DNA from: UBA8752 sp965659115
GTDB lineage: Bacteria; Bacteroidota; Bacteroidia; Flavobacteriales_D; Sanyastnellaceae
DNA: 64,000 nucleotides
Assembly: GCA_965659115.1 (NCBI GenBank)
Contig: CBFHUP010000001.1
Span: 1-64,000, forward strand
Direction of reading: 5' to 3'
The position numbers and the translations under genes are program-made. This document shows, piece after piece, positions 17,294-25,833 of the stretch; position 1 is the first letter of the stretch, and each line of letters opens with the position of its first letter. The notes beneath the pieces are model-generated. The model ran no database searches. It saw only the letters and a program-made list of their open reading frames with translations, and had not been told where the DNA came from.

Positions 17294-18037
17294 ATGAATG
17301 TCTTGCCACCCCCAACCCGTGTAGCGTTCCTCCTCAGTGAAGCTGAAGCCCACCGGGCACTTCACCATCCGTATTTGACAGCCCTCCAGGAAGGAACCCT
17401 GCCCGATCCCGTGGGCGCACTGCAGCGGTTTGCCGCCGAATATGCGGTGTACACGCGGTCCTTTCAGAACTACCTGCTCATCTGCATGAGCAAGCTCGAG
17501 GAACAGCGTCACCGCAGCATTTTGCTGGAAAACCTGTGCGAGGAAAGCGGCAAAATTGATGAAGAGGAACTGGCTGAAATTGCCGAGTTGGGCATTGCTC
17601 CCGAATGGGTTCAAGACGTCCCCCACCCTGAGTTGTTTGCGCGTTTTCGAGAGGCGATTGGATCAGTGGACACCCCGCAGACGGGGGAAATCGCCCAGGT
17701 GTGGAAGGAACTTTTTATTGCGCAGCTCACCCAAGCAGGTGCAGCAGAGGCTTTGGGGGCTTTGGGCCTGGGCACGGAAAGCATCGTCAAGTTTTTCTAC
17801 CGTCCCCTGATGGCGGCCATCAAAACGCACACTTCAGTGTCGCGCCGAGACGCCGTGTTTTTTGAGTTGCACGCCGAATTGGATGATGAGCATGGCGAGT
17901 TGATGCTGAACATCGCAGAAGACCTGATTGCAGAGGACGCCGGCAATTTCGAAGCGATGAAAAAAGGCATGCGCAAGGCGCTTGGTCTGCGTTCGCTGTT
18001 TTGCGACCGCATGTTGGACATGGAGTTGAACCGTTAA
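17294..18037 (+). CDS. Heme-oxygenase-like non-heme iron protein (TenA/PqqC/CADD-like fold)
   Basis: A 247-residue all-helical protein that looks like an 'iron-containing redox enzyme' of the heme-oxygenase-like di-iron superfamily. The strongest sign is H193-x3-D197-x2-H200 (HAELDDEH), the C-terminal metal motif of such oxidases. Other likely ligands are E83/E84 in NLCEES, H111 in HPELF and E162, although the stretch between E84 and H111 is longer than I would expect. Known members perform N-oxygenation, oxidative fragmentation or self-sacrificing chemistry; none can be assigned here. The ATG at 17294 fits the domain start. It is the first gene of a tight operon with a methyltransferase and a dioxygenase. 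Confidence 0.75.
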   Translation: MNVLPPPTRVAFLLSEAEAHRALHHPYLTALQEGTLPDPVGALQRFAAEYAVYTRSFQNYLLICMSKLEEQRHRSILLENLCEESGKIDEEELAEIAELGIAPEWVQDVPHPELFARFREAIGSVDTPQTGEIAQVWKELFIAQLTQAGAAEALGALGLGTESIVKFFYRPLMAAIKTHTSVSRRDAVFFELHAELDDEHGELMLNIAEDLIAEDAGNFEAMKKGMRKALGLRSLFCDRMLDMELNR

Positions 18038-18048
18038 ACCGCGATACC

Positions 18049-18801
18049 ATGCGAGCAAAAGAGATTTACGACGGCCATGCCGACCTCTGGGTTCGAAACG
18101 GGCCCATCCTGTTGTCTGACTATTCTGCCCGACCTCGGGTGCTAGAGTTGTGCGGCGACGTGAAGGGCATGACCATACTCGACTTGGGATGTGGCGAAGG
18201 CTATGTCGGCCGTCAACTCGCCCAAAAAGGAGCGGCTTCGGTCATGGGGTACGATGTGTCCGACGGCATGATTGAGGGGGCCAAAAAGACCGCTGCTGCC
18301 GAGGGGCTGGACCACCTGACTTATGCCGTTTCTGACCTTCGGGCGGCACAATTTGGAGACGCAGAAAATCCCGCAGACCTCGTGGTGGCGGTGTTCCTGT
18401 TCAACTATATGGACTCGGCCGCTATGTCCCGCATCCTGGAGCGTATTCGGGCTGTGCTCAAGCCGGGTGGCCGTTTCATTTTTACCGTTCCCCATCCATT
18501 GCTGCCTTGGATCAAGCCTGCCGAGAAGCCCTTCTTCATGCGCCCAGAAGGGGGTTACCTGTCGGCCGTAGACGTCCCTTTCCCGGGCAGAATATGGAGG
18601 CGGGATGGCGAATCTGTTGAGGTCCAGGCCGTACACAAAACGTTTACCACGTATTTCAACGCTCTGGCTGCTGCAGGGTTCACATCCATGCCGCATGTCG
18701 AGGAGCTTCACATCACCGCCGATCATGTGGCGCTCGACCCCGAATTCTTCGGACCTCTGGTCGACTTGCCGTTGCATGTGGCCTTTTCACTTTCCTCATG
18801 A
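18049..18801 (+). CDS. Class I SAM-dependent methyltransferase
   Basis: A 250-residue methyltransferase with a Rossmann-type SAM-binding site: motif I ILDLGCGEGYVG (about residues 43-54), the acidic motif II region GYDVSDGM, and motif IV-like ADLVVAVFLFNYM. It resembles the UbiE/small-molecule methyltransferases rather than rRNA or DNA enzymes; the C-terminal half has a TYFNALAAAGF segment common in this group. It begins 11 nt after the iron protein and ends in an ATGA overlap with the dioxygenase, so the three products are probably made together. The substrate is unknown. Confidence 0.85.
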   Translation: MRAKEIYDGHADLWVRNGPILLSDYSARPRVLELCGDVKGMTILDLGCGEGYVGRQLAQKGAASVMGYDVSDGMIEGAKKTAAAEGLDHLTYAVSDLRAAQFGDAENPADLVVAVFLFNYMDSAAMSRILERIRAVLKPGGRFIFTVPHPLLPWIKPAEKPFFMRPEGGYLSAVDVPFPGRIWRRDGESVEVQAVHKTFTTYFNALAAAGFTSMPHVEELHITADHVALDPEFFGPLVDLPLHVAFSLSS

Positions 18802-19721
18802 CCAATCCACTTCACCTTCCGTTCTCGGCCCGCACACAGGTCCTCAGGTTGCCCATCCCCCATGGTTTGCGTTCAGCGCTGCCGGCAAGGGACCAGGCCG
18901 ATGCAGCATTGGCAGCAGCACTCGCTGGTGGTGAAGTGCCCCGATTGAACATGTCCCGGTTTGCAGAGAAACTGGCTGCTGCACCGGGCCACGCCGTGTT
19001 GGGTGCCCCTGCATCATGGACCGACGCCCAATTGCGCTGGGCTTATGTGGTGTTGCTCCAACAATTCGGCAGTTTGAATGACCGCTATGGCAAGCTGTTT
19101 GATGTAATAGATCAAGGCGTGGACCACACCACCACAAATGCGCCAGTATCCAAGACGAGGGCTGCTACAGGCATGCACACCGACAGCAGCGATGCCACGT
19201 ACAATCCAGATTTGGTGGCGTTGCTGTGCCTGCAGCCGGGTGCCCGCGGGGGCCAATCGCTTTTGGCAAGCGCCACCGATGTGTTGGAGCGGCTTCGCAA
19301 TCGCCATCCTGGACTCGAGTCTGTGGCCCGAATGCCTTGGCCCAGGGACGTGGTGACGCCGGGTTTGGCGCAAAATGTGTCCGCCATTGAAGCCAATGCC
19401 ATCCCCATTTTTGCAGGCGAGGGGGAGGACCTGGTGTTCCGGTACATGCGTTATTGGACCGAGCGTGCCATGGACAAAATCGGACAGCCGATTCCGAAAA
19501 ACCTGACCCGTCTATTCGATTTTATCGATGAAGACATGGCCGCCAACGCCTTGAAATTCAGCTTGAAGCGGGGGGACATGCTGTTGGTCAACAACCGGCT
19601 GGTGGTGCACGGACGCGAGGCTTTTGAGGACCAACCCCAAACGGCCCGCCGCTGCCTGGTTCGCGCTTGGGTGGACGGATTTGTGGATTCGAAGGACAAT
19701 CGCTTGCCCTTGCGGGCCTGA
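18798..19721 (+). CDS. TauD/TfdA-family Fe(II)/2-oxoglutarate-dependent dioxygenase
   Basis: A 307-residue enzyme of the TauD/TfdA (clavaminate-synthase-like) family, which hydroxylates or desaturates small molecules using Fe(II), O2 and 2-oxoglutarate. The iron triad is readable: H127 and D129 in GMHTDSS and H271 in VVHGREAF; R285 or R289 in RRCLVRAW would bind 2-oxoglutarate. The ATG overlaps the methyltransferase stop by 4 nt. Residues around 200-235 form a capping region with FRYMRYW. The native substrate cannot be told from sequence. The next gene, rfbA, is 17 nt away. Confidence 0.83.
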   Translation: MTNPLHLPFSARTQVLRLPIPHGLRSALPARDQADAALAAALAGGEVPRLNMSRFAEKLAAAPGHAVLGAPASWTDAQLRWAYVVLLQQFGSLNDRYGKLFDVIDQGVDHTTTNAPVSKTRAATGMHTDSSDATYNPDLVALLCLQPGARGGQSLLASATDVLERLRNRHPGLESVARMPWPRDVVTPGLAQNVSAIEANAIPIFAGEGEDLVFRYMRYWTERAMDKIGQPIPKNLTRLFDFIDEDMAANALKFSLKRGDMLLVNNRLVVHGREAFEDQPQTARRCLVRAWVDGFVDSKDNRLPLRA

Positions 19722-19738
19722 AGCCGGAACTTTAGGGT

Positions 19739-20608
19739 ATGAAAGGCATCATACTCGCCGGTGGAAGCGGCACCCGGCTGTATCCCATCACCAAGGCCAT
19801 CAGCAAGCAGTTGATGCCGATTTATGACAAGCCGATGATCTACTATCCCTTGTCCACGCTCATGATCAGCGGGATTCGGGACATCTTGATCATCTCCACG
19901 CCACACGACCTTCCGGGCTTCCAACGCTTGCTGGGCGATGGCAGCCAATGGGGTTGCTCCTTCACTTATGTGGAGCAAAAGGTCCCCAATGGATTGGCCC
20001 AGGCTTTCGTGCTCGGTGAAGAATTCATCGGCGACGACAAAGTGGCCCTCGTCCTCGGCGACAACATCTTCTACGGTCGGGGCTTCGGCCGCATGTTGCG
20101 CGACAACACCGACATCGAAGGTGCCATGGTCTACGCATACCACGTTGGTGATCCCGAGCGCTATGGTGTGGTAGAGTTCGATGAGGAGGACCGCGTGCTC
20201 AGCCTCGAGGAGAAGCCCGAACATCCCAAGTCCAATTTCGCGGTGCCAGGGCTGTATTTCTATGACAATCGGGTGGTCGAAATCGCCAAGAATCTGGAAC
20301 CCAGCGCCCGCGGCGAATACGAGATCACAGACGTCAACAAAGCTTATTTGGAGATGGGCGCGCTCTTCGTGAGCAAGCTCGACCGGGGCACGGCTTGGCT
20401 CGATACAGGGACCTTCCATTCGTTGACCCAAGCCGGTCAATATGTCCAGGTCATCGAAGAGCGACAGGGCCTCAAAATCGCCTGTCTCGAAGAAATTGCA
20501 TGGCGCATGGGCTTCATCGACACGGACCAAGCCCGAAAGCTCGCTGACGAACTTGTCAAGAGCGGTTATGGCAAGTACATCCACCAACAATTGGACCTCG
20601 GACTCTGA
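19739..20608 (+). CDS. rfbA: Glucose-1-phosphate thymidylyltransferase
   Basis: RfbA makes dTDP-glucose from glucose 1-phosphate and dTTP, the entry to dTDP-L-rhamnose. The 289-residue length is typical. The N-terminal GIILAGGSGTRLYPIT nucleotidyl motif with KQLMPIYDKPMIYYPLS, the LGDNIFYG segment and EEKPEHPKS are all diagnostic. It shares a TGATG junction with the next gene. Another pathway gene, rfbD, lies at 35061; rfbB and rfbC are not in the window. Confidence 0.96.
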   Translation: MKGIILAGGSGTRLYPITKAISKQLMPIYDKPMIYYPLSTLMISGIRDILIISTPHDLPGFQRLLGDGSQWGCSFTYVEQKVPNGLAQAFVLGEEFIGDDKVALVLGDNIFYGRGFGRMLRDNTDIEGAMVYAYHVGDPERYGVVEFDEEDRVLSLEEKPEHPKSNFAVPGLYFYDNRVVEIAKNLEPSARGEYEITDVNKAYLEMGALFVSKLDRGTAWLDTGTFHSLTQAGQYVQVIEERQGLKIACLEEIAWRMGFIDTDQARKLADELVKSGYGKYIHQQLDLGL

Positions 20609-21621
20609 TGGAGGGCGTGACTTTTGATGCCAAAACGGCCATGGAGGCCTACCGCAAATCCTTTGAAAACGGGTGTTCATCATTCTTGGCCCGTTATCCG
20701 GAATCTGAATTGTACGCCCCCGTTCGGTACTTGATGGGGTTAGGGGGCAAACGTCTGCGTCCGGTCCTCGTGATGGCGGCCTGTGAGGCTTCGGGTGGAC
20801 AACCAGAAGCGGCATTGCCTGCAGCGTTGGCTGTGGAGTTGTTTCACAACTTCACCCTCATGCACGACGACATCATGGACGACGCACCATTGCGCCGGGG
20901 CATGCCTACCGTGCATGAAAAATGGGACAACAACACCGCCATTCTTTCGGGTGACGCGCTCCATGTCATGGCATGCGAGGCCTTGCTCGACGCACCTGAT
21001 CAGGCATTGCCCGATTTGTTGCGCACTTACCACCGCACAGCACTCGAGGTCTGCGAGGGGCAGGAACAGGACATGGCTTTTGAGTCCCGCACTGACGTAA
21101 CCGTGGAGGAGTACATGGAAATGATCCGCCTCAAGACTTCCGTCCTGTTGGCGGCGGCCCTCGACATGGGAGGGAAGTCAGGCGGAGCGGATGCCCAGAC
21201 CCGAGAAGCGCTGTATGAATTTGGGCTGCACGTGGGCCTGGCCTTCCAATTGCAAGACGACTACTTGGACGCCTTTGGCAACCCCGAGAATTTCGGAAAG
21301 CAGGTCGGTGGAGACATTCTGGCCGACAAAAAGACCTTCCTGTTGATTCGCGCTTTGGAAAAGGCCCACGGAGCGGATTTCGAAGCCATTCAGGGCGAGT
21401 TGGGACGGCGCACCAGCGGCAAGGTGGAGCGCGTATTGGCACTCTACCGCCATTTGGGGGTGGATGTTGAATTGCGCGATGCCATGGCTGGGCAAGTGGC
21501 ATTGGCCGAAGGCGCACTCGCCCGGTTGAAGTCCCACAATCCCAGCGCACTAAAGGGTTCAGAAGGGGCTTTGGCCCTGCTTCATGGCGTGGCAGCCATG
21601 GTTACCGCCCGCCTGAATTGA
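20608..21621 (+). CDS. Polyprenyl (isoprenyl diphosphate) synthetase
   Basis: A 337-residue trans-prenyltransferase that condenses isopentenyl diphosphate with allylic diphosphates. The first aspartate-rich motif is in LMHDDIMDDAPLRRG and the second in FQLQDDYLDAFG, with GGKRLRPVL before the first and KKTFLLIRAL after the second. The chain length of the product (C15, C20 or longer) cannot be set with confidence from sequence alone. Its start overlaps the rfbA stop by 1 nt. It ends the operon that begins at the iron protein. Confidence 0.92.
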   Translation: MEGVTFDAKTAMEAYRKSFENGCSSFLARYPESELYAPVRYLMGLGGKRLRPVLVMAACEASGGQPEAALPAALAVELFHNFTLMHDDIMDDAPLRRGMPTVHEKWDNNTAILSGDALHVMACEALLDAPDQALPDLLRTYHRTALEVCEGQEQDMAFESRTDVTVEEYMEMIRLKTSVLLAAALDMGGKSGGADAQTREALYEFGLHVGLAFQLQDDYLDAFGNPENFGKQVGGDILADKKTFLLIRALEKAHGADFEAIQGELGRRTSGKVERVLALYRHLGVDVELRDAMAGQVALAEGALARLKSHNPSALKGSEGALALLHGVAAMVTARLN

Positions 21622-21683
21622 TGGTCCATCTCTTTTCGGTGAAAACCCTCTGTTTTCACCTGCGTTTGGCGTGTCCATCCGCT

Positions 21684-21691
21684 TAACTTTG
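21684..21691 (+). promoter_or_regulatory. Promoter -7 box of sucA
   Basis: TAACTTTG is an exact match to TAnnTTTG, 20 nt before the sucA ATG. A TTTG at 21665-21668 lies 15 nt upstream, shorter than the usual 19 nt spacer. It sits in the 90 nt gap between the polyprenyl synthetase and sucA. Confidence 0.42.
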
Positions 21692-21711
21692 TGAGCCGCA
21701 CCTGCGAACAC

Positions 21712-24474
21712 ATGGACCTCCACTCCCATCTGAGCAACGCCGAGCCGGCCGCCATTGAGGCCCTCTATCGGAAGTTCCTCGACGACCCCAACTCGGTCGA
21801 CCCGACTTGGCGTCATTTTTTTCTCGGCTTTGACTTCGCCCAGCGCATCTATGGCGAGGACGCACTCGAATCAGCTTCGTCCACCGCTGCCCCTGCCGCC
21901 GGGGGATCGGCCATCGGCCCAAAGGAGTTTCGGGTGATCAACCTCATCCACGCCTACCGCACCCGAGGACACCTGTTTACCAAAACCAATCCGGTGCGTG
22001 CAAGGCGGGACTATAGTCCAGATCTTAGAATTGCGCACTTTGGGCTGGAGGAGGCCGACTTGGACACGGTTTTTGAGGCGGGCAGCGAAGTGGGCATTGG
22101 ACCGGCGTCCTTGCGCGACATCATCGGCCACCTGGAGGAGACCTACTGCCACTCCATTGGCATCGAGTTCATGTACATCCGCGAGCCGGAACGTTGGAGT
22201 TGGTTCAAGGACCACATTGAGCTGGCCAACAGGCCGGTTTTGAGTGCGGCAGAAAAGAAGCAGATCTTCAAGAAGCTCAACCAGGCCACGGTCTTCGAGG
22301 AGTTCTTGCAAAAGAAATTTGTGGGCCAGAAGCGGTTTAGTGTGGAGGGCGGTGAAAGCCTCCTGCCTGCATTGGACGCCATTGTCGAAAGGGGCAGTGA
22401 GCTGGGAGCCAAGGAGTTCATCATCGGCATGGCACACCGCGGCCGCCTGAACACCTTGGCGCACATCCTGAACAAGCCCTACACCGACATCTTCGAAGAG
22501 TTTGCGGGCAAGGCCTATGACCACGGTGAAGACTTTGACGGTGACGTGAAGTACCACATGGGCTACAGCACGGACATGATGGCCGATACGGGGGTGCCCG
22601 TGCACATCACTTTGGCACCAAACCCTTCGCACCTCGAAGCGGTGGACCCTGTGGTAGAAGGCATTGCCCGGGCGCGCATTGACCGTGAGCACAAGTCGGA
22701 GGATGCCGTGGTGCCCATTTTGGTGCACGGCGATGCGGCGGTGGCGGGACAAGGCGTGGTGTACGAGTTGGTCCAAATGGCAGAGCTCGATGGATACCGG
22801 GCAGGAGGGACGATTCACCTGGTGGTCAACAACCAAGTGGGATTCACCACCAATTACCTCGACGCAAGGACCAGCATTTATTGTACAGATGTGGCCAAGG
22901 CGACGCACTGTCCAGTGCTGCACGTCAATGCCGATGATGCCGAAGCCGTGGTAACGGCTGTTCGCATCGCGCTGGAATACCGCCAAAAGTGGCACCGCGA
23001 TGTGTTCATCGACCTGCTCGGATATCGGAAGTACGGCCACAACGAGGGCGACGAACCCAAGTTCACCCAGCCCAAACTATACAAGGCCATCCAACAGCAT
23101 CCCAATGCACGGGAGTTGTATTTGCAGCAGCTCGTCGCGGATGGGACCATCGACCACGCCACTGCCGCCACCATGCGCGCTGAGGTGGAGGCCAAGTTGG
23201 ACACCGCCATGGAAGCGGCCAAGTCGAGCGACAAAATCCACGTGACCAACTTCCTTGGAAATTTGTGGAGCGACTACCGGCTGAAGCAAGCGGGAGACGA
23301 CGCGATGGAGGTGTGGACAGGGTTTGACCGCGAGCGGTTGGGACGTCTGGCCGACGCCTTGTGCAGCCTGCCCGACGACAAAAAATACTTCCGCAAAGTC
23401 AAGAAGCTATTCAAGGACCGCCGGAACATGATCGAAGGCGACCGCCTCGATTGGGGCCTAGGTGAATTGCTCGCCTACGGCACGCTTCTCGTGGAGGGGC
23501 ACCCCGTCAGGGTCAGTGGCCAAGATGTGGAGCGGGGCACGTTTAGCCACCGCCATGCCGTGGTCAAAACCGAGGATTCGGAGGAAGAACGCATTCCGCT
23601 CAACCACCTCGAAGAAGGCCAGGAGCAGCTTTCCATCTACAACTCTCACCTGAGCGAGTACGGGGTGATGGGCTTCGACTTTGGTTACGCCTACGGCACG
23701 CCCGAGGGTCTGACCATTTGGGAGGCGCAGTTCGGCGACTTCAACAACGGCGCACAGATCATCATCGACCAATTCCTCTCTGCGGGCGAGGACAAGTGGA
23801 ATGCGCCCAACGGACTGACGCTCTTCTTGCCCCACGGTTATGAGGGCATGGGCAGCGAGCACTCCAGTGGACGCATGGAGCGCTACCTCCAGTTGTGCGC
23901 CCAAGACAACATGCAGGTGGCCAATCCCACTACTCCAGCGAATCACTTCCACCTGCTGCGCCGTCAGGTGTTGCGGCCTTTTAGGAAGCCGCTCGTGGTG
24001 TTTACACCCAAGAAATTGCTGCGTTACCCCGATGCGGTGAGTACCATGGCAGACTTGGCTGAAGGCCGCTTTCAGCCCGTGATTGACGACCCACAGCGCG
24101 CAGGAAGTTCAGCGGACCATGTGACACATGTGGTGTTGTGCTCGGGCAAATTCTACTACGACCTTCTGGAAGAGCGCAAAAAGCGCGTTCAGGCAGGAGA
24201 AATGGACAACATCGCACTGGTCCGGTTGGAGCAACTTTATCCGTTCCCAACGGCAGAGCTCGGCGCCATACTCGACCGTTATGAAGGCGCAAGCCTGTGC
24301 TGGGCCCAAGAGGAACCCGCCAACATGGGCGGGCTGGCGCACTTGCAACGTTTTGGGCCGGGCGTCACACAGTATTTCTCACGTCCAGCATCGGCCAGTC
24401 CGGCGTCGGGCAGCCCCGTGGTGCATGCGGAACGCCACCAAGCCATCATCGATTCCGTGTTCAAATTGGGTTGA
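21712..24474 (+). CDS. sucA: 2-oxoglutarate dehydrogenase E1 component
   Basis: The thiamine-diphosphate-dependent E1 subunit decarboxylates 2-oxoglutarate in the TCA cycle and passes the succinyl group to SucB. It is 920 residues from the ATG at 21712, in the normal range. The N-terminal region SNAEPAAIEALYRKFLDDP, the GMAHRGRLNTLAHIL block, LGYRKYGHNEGDEP, and the late LPHGYEGMGSEHSSGRMERYLQL and LRRQVLRPFRKPLVVFTPKKLLR blocks are typical. sucB follows after 45 nt, and lpdA (13260-14663) gives the third subunit. Confidence 0.97.
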   Translation: MDLHSHLSNAEPAAIEALYRKFLDDPNSVDPTWRHFFLGFDFAQRIYGEDALESASSTAAPAAGGSAIGPKEFRVINLIHAYRTRGHLFTKTNPVRARRDYSPDLRIAHFGLEEADLDTVFEAGSEVGIGPASLRDIIGHLEETYCHSIGIEFMYIREPERWSWFKDHIELANRPVLSAAEKKQIFKKLNQATVFEEFLQKKFVGQKRFSVEGGESLLPALDAIVERGSELGAKEFIIGMAHRGRLNTLAHILNKPYTDIFEEFAGKAYDHGEDFDGDVKYHMGYSTDMMADTGVPVHITLAPNPSHLEAVDPVVEGIARARIDREHKSEDAVVPILVHGDAAVAGQGVVYELVQMAELDGYRAGGTIHLVVNNQVGFTTNYLDARTSIYCTDVAKATHCPVLHVNADDAEAVVTAVRIALEYRQKWHRDVFIDLLGYRKYGHNEGDEPKFTQPKLYKAIQQHPNARELYLQQLVADGTIDHATAATMRAEVEAKLDTAMEAAKSSDKIHVTNFLGNLWSDYRLKQAGDDAMEVWTGFDRERLGRLADALCSLPDDKKYFRKVKKLFKDRRNMIEGDRLDWGLGELLAYGTLLVEGHPVRVSGQDVERGTFSHRHAVVKTEDSEEERIPLNHLEEGQEQLSIYNSHLSEYGVMGFDFGYAYGTPEGLTIWEAQFGDFNNGAQIIIDQFLSAGEDKWNAPNGLTLFLPHGYEGMGSEHSSGRMERYLQLCAQDNMQVANPTTPANHFHLLRRQVLRPFRKPLVVFTPKKLLRYPDAVSTMADLAEGRFQPVIDDPQRAGSSADHVTHVVLCSGKFYYDLLEERKKRVQAGEMDNIALVRLEQLYPFPTAELGAILDRYEGASLCWAQEEPANMGGLAHLQRFGPGVTQYFSRPASASPASGSPVVHAERHQAIIDSVFKLG

Positions 24475-24519
24475 CGACCTTGTTGCCCATTCAACGATTC
24501 ACCCCCCATTCAGATCCCC

Positions 24520-25794
24520 ATGCCCATCCTTGAAATGAAGGTCCCCAGTCCAGGGGAGTCCATCTCAGAAGTGGAAATCGCCACCTGGTTGGTGGCCGAT
24601 GGCGACTATGTCTTCAAGGACCAAGCGATTGCTGAGGTCGACAGTGACAAGGCCACCCTTGAGTTGCCTGCAGAAGCTGCGGGGACCATCACGCTGAAAG
24701 CAGAAGAAGGCGACGCCGTTGCAGTGGGTGCAGTGGTGTGCTTGATTGACACCGACGCTGAGGCACCGGCCAATGCGGCACCTCCAGCCGCAGAGGCCCC
24801 CAGTGCTCCAGCTCCTGCGCCCGCTCCGGCTCCAGCGCCTGCTCCTGCAGCGAAGCCGGCGCCAGTGGCAGCGCCAAGTCCTGCAGGTCACGCGGCAGGT
24901 CACCCTTCTCCAGCAGCGCGCAAGCTTATGGACGAGTCTGGACTCAAGTCGGGCCAAGTGGCAGGCTCGGGCCCCGGTGGACGCGTGCTCAAGCAAGACG
25001 TCCTGAGCGCATTGGCAGCAGGAGTCCCTCAGCCAAACCTGCCTGGTGCCGGTTGGTCCGGAAGCCGTGAAGTGCGCAACGAAAAAATGAGCATGCTGCG
25101 CCGAAAGGTGGCAGAGCGCTTGGTGGGGGTCAAAAATGAGACGGCCATGTTGACCACCTTCAACGAGGTGGACATGAAGCCCATCATGGACCTGCGCAAG
25201 AAGTACAAGAACCAATTCAAGGAGCACCACGGCGTAGGCCTGGGCTTCATGGGCTTCTTCACCAAGGCGGTGACCTCTGCCTTGGAGCTGTATCCTGCAG
25301 TCAACGCCATGATCGATGGCAAGGAAATGCGCATGCACGACTACGCCGACATCGGCATCGCCGTGAGCTCACCCAAGGGCCTCATGGTGCCGGTGGTGCG
25401 CAATGCAGAGTCCATGTCGCTGAATCAAATCGAGGCTGAGATCAAGCGACTGGCCATCCGAGCGCGCGATGGAGAGATCACGGTCGACGAGATGACCGGC
25501 GGCACGTTCACCATCACCAACGGTGGGGTGTTCGGCTCCATGCTCTCTACGCCCATCATCAACCCCCCGCAGAGCGCCATTTTGGGCATGCACAACATTG
25601 TGGAGCGTCCCGTGGCCATCAACGGTCAAGTGGAAATCCGTCCCATCATGTACGTGGCACTGAGCTATGACCACCGCATCATCGATGGCAAGGAGAGCGT
25701 CAGCTTCCTGGTGGCGGTCAAGGAGATGCTGGAGAACCCCGAGCGCATGCTGTTTGGCTCCAAGGATCCGATAGAGGTGTTGCTCGGCCTCTGA
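24520..25794 (+). CDS. sucB: Dihydrolipoyllysine-residue succinyltransferase (E2)
   Basis: SucB is the E2 core of 2-oxoglutarate dehydrogenase, 424 residues. The lipoyl domain occupies about 1-78, with the lipoylated K44 in VDSDKATLE. An alanine/proline-rich hinge (about 85-125) follows, then the E3-binding domain (SPAARKLMDESGL ... VLKQDVL) and the catalytic domain ending with H385 and D389 in the YDHRIIDG motif. A branched-chain or pyruvate E2 is less likely because sucA is directly upstream. Confidence 0.95.
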   Translation: MPILEMKVPSPGESISEVEIATWLVADGDYVFKDQAIAEVDSDKATLELPAEAAGTITLKAEEGDAVAVGAVVCLIDTDAEAPANAAPPAAEAPSAPAPAPAPAPAPAPAAKPAPVAAPSPAGHAAGHPSPAARKLMDESGLKSGQVAGSGPGGRVLKQDVLSALAAGVPQPNLPGAGWSGSREVRNEKMSMLRRKVAERLVGVKNETAMLTTFNEVDMKPIMDLRKKYKNQFKEHHGVGLGFMGFFTKAVTSALELYPAVNAMIDGKEMRMHDYADIGIAVSSPKGLMVPVVRNAESMSLNQIEAEIKRLAIRARDGEITVDEMTGGTFTITNGGVFGSMLSTPIINPPQSAILGMHNIVERPVAINGQVEIRPIMYVALSYDHRIIDGKESVSFLVAVKEMLENPERMLFGSKDPIEVLLGL

Positions 25795-25818
25795 GGCCTT
25801 AGGGTTTTGACGGAGTAA

Positions 25819-25832
25819 CGGCCCGCTGGCCG
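25819..25832. terminator. Possible bidirectional hairpin between sucB and rodA
   Basis: CGGCC-CGCT-GGCCG forms a perfect 5 bp stem between the convergent genes sucB and rodA. There is no run of T after it on either strand, so factor-independent termination is doubtful. Confidence 0.25.
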
Positions 25833-25833
25833 C

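Noticed and set aside
17294..18037. TenA thiaminase II or PqqC as the identity of the first operon gene
   Set aside because: It shares the fold, but H-x3-D-x2-H points to a metal-dependent oxidase, and no thiamine or PQQ genes or TPP riboswitch are near.
19451..20815. Long open frame on the minus strand across the dioxygenase, rfbA and prenyl synthetase genes
   Set aside because: It lies antisense to three clearly recognised genes and has no family features; in GC-rich DNA such shadow frames are common.
24775..24900. Short GC-rich tandem repeats encoding Ala-Pro, considered as a VNTR or repeat element
   Set aside because: This is the flexible Ala/Pro hinge between the lipoyl and E3-binding domains of SucB and is normal for E2 proteins.
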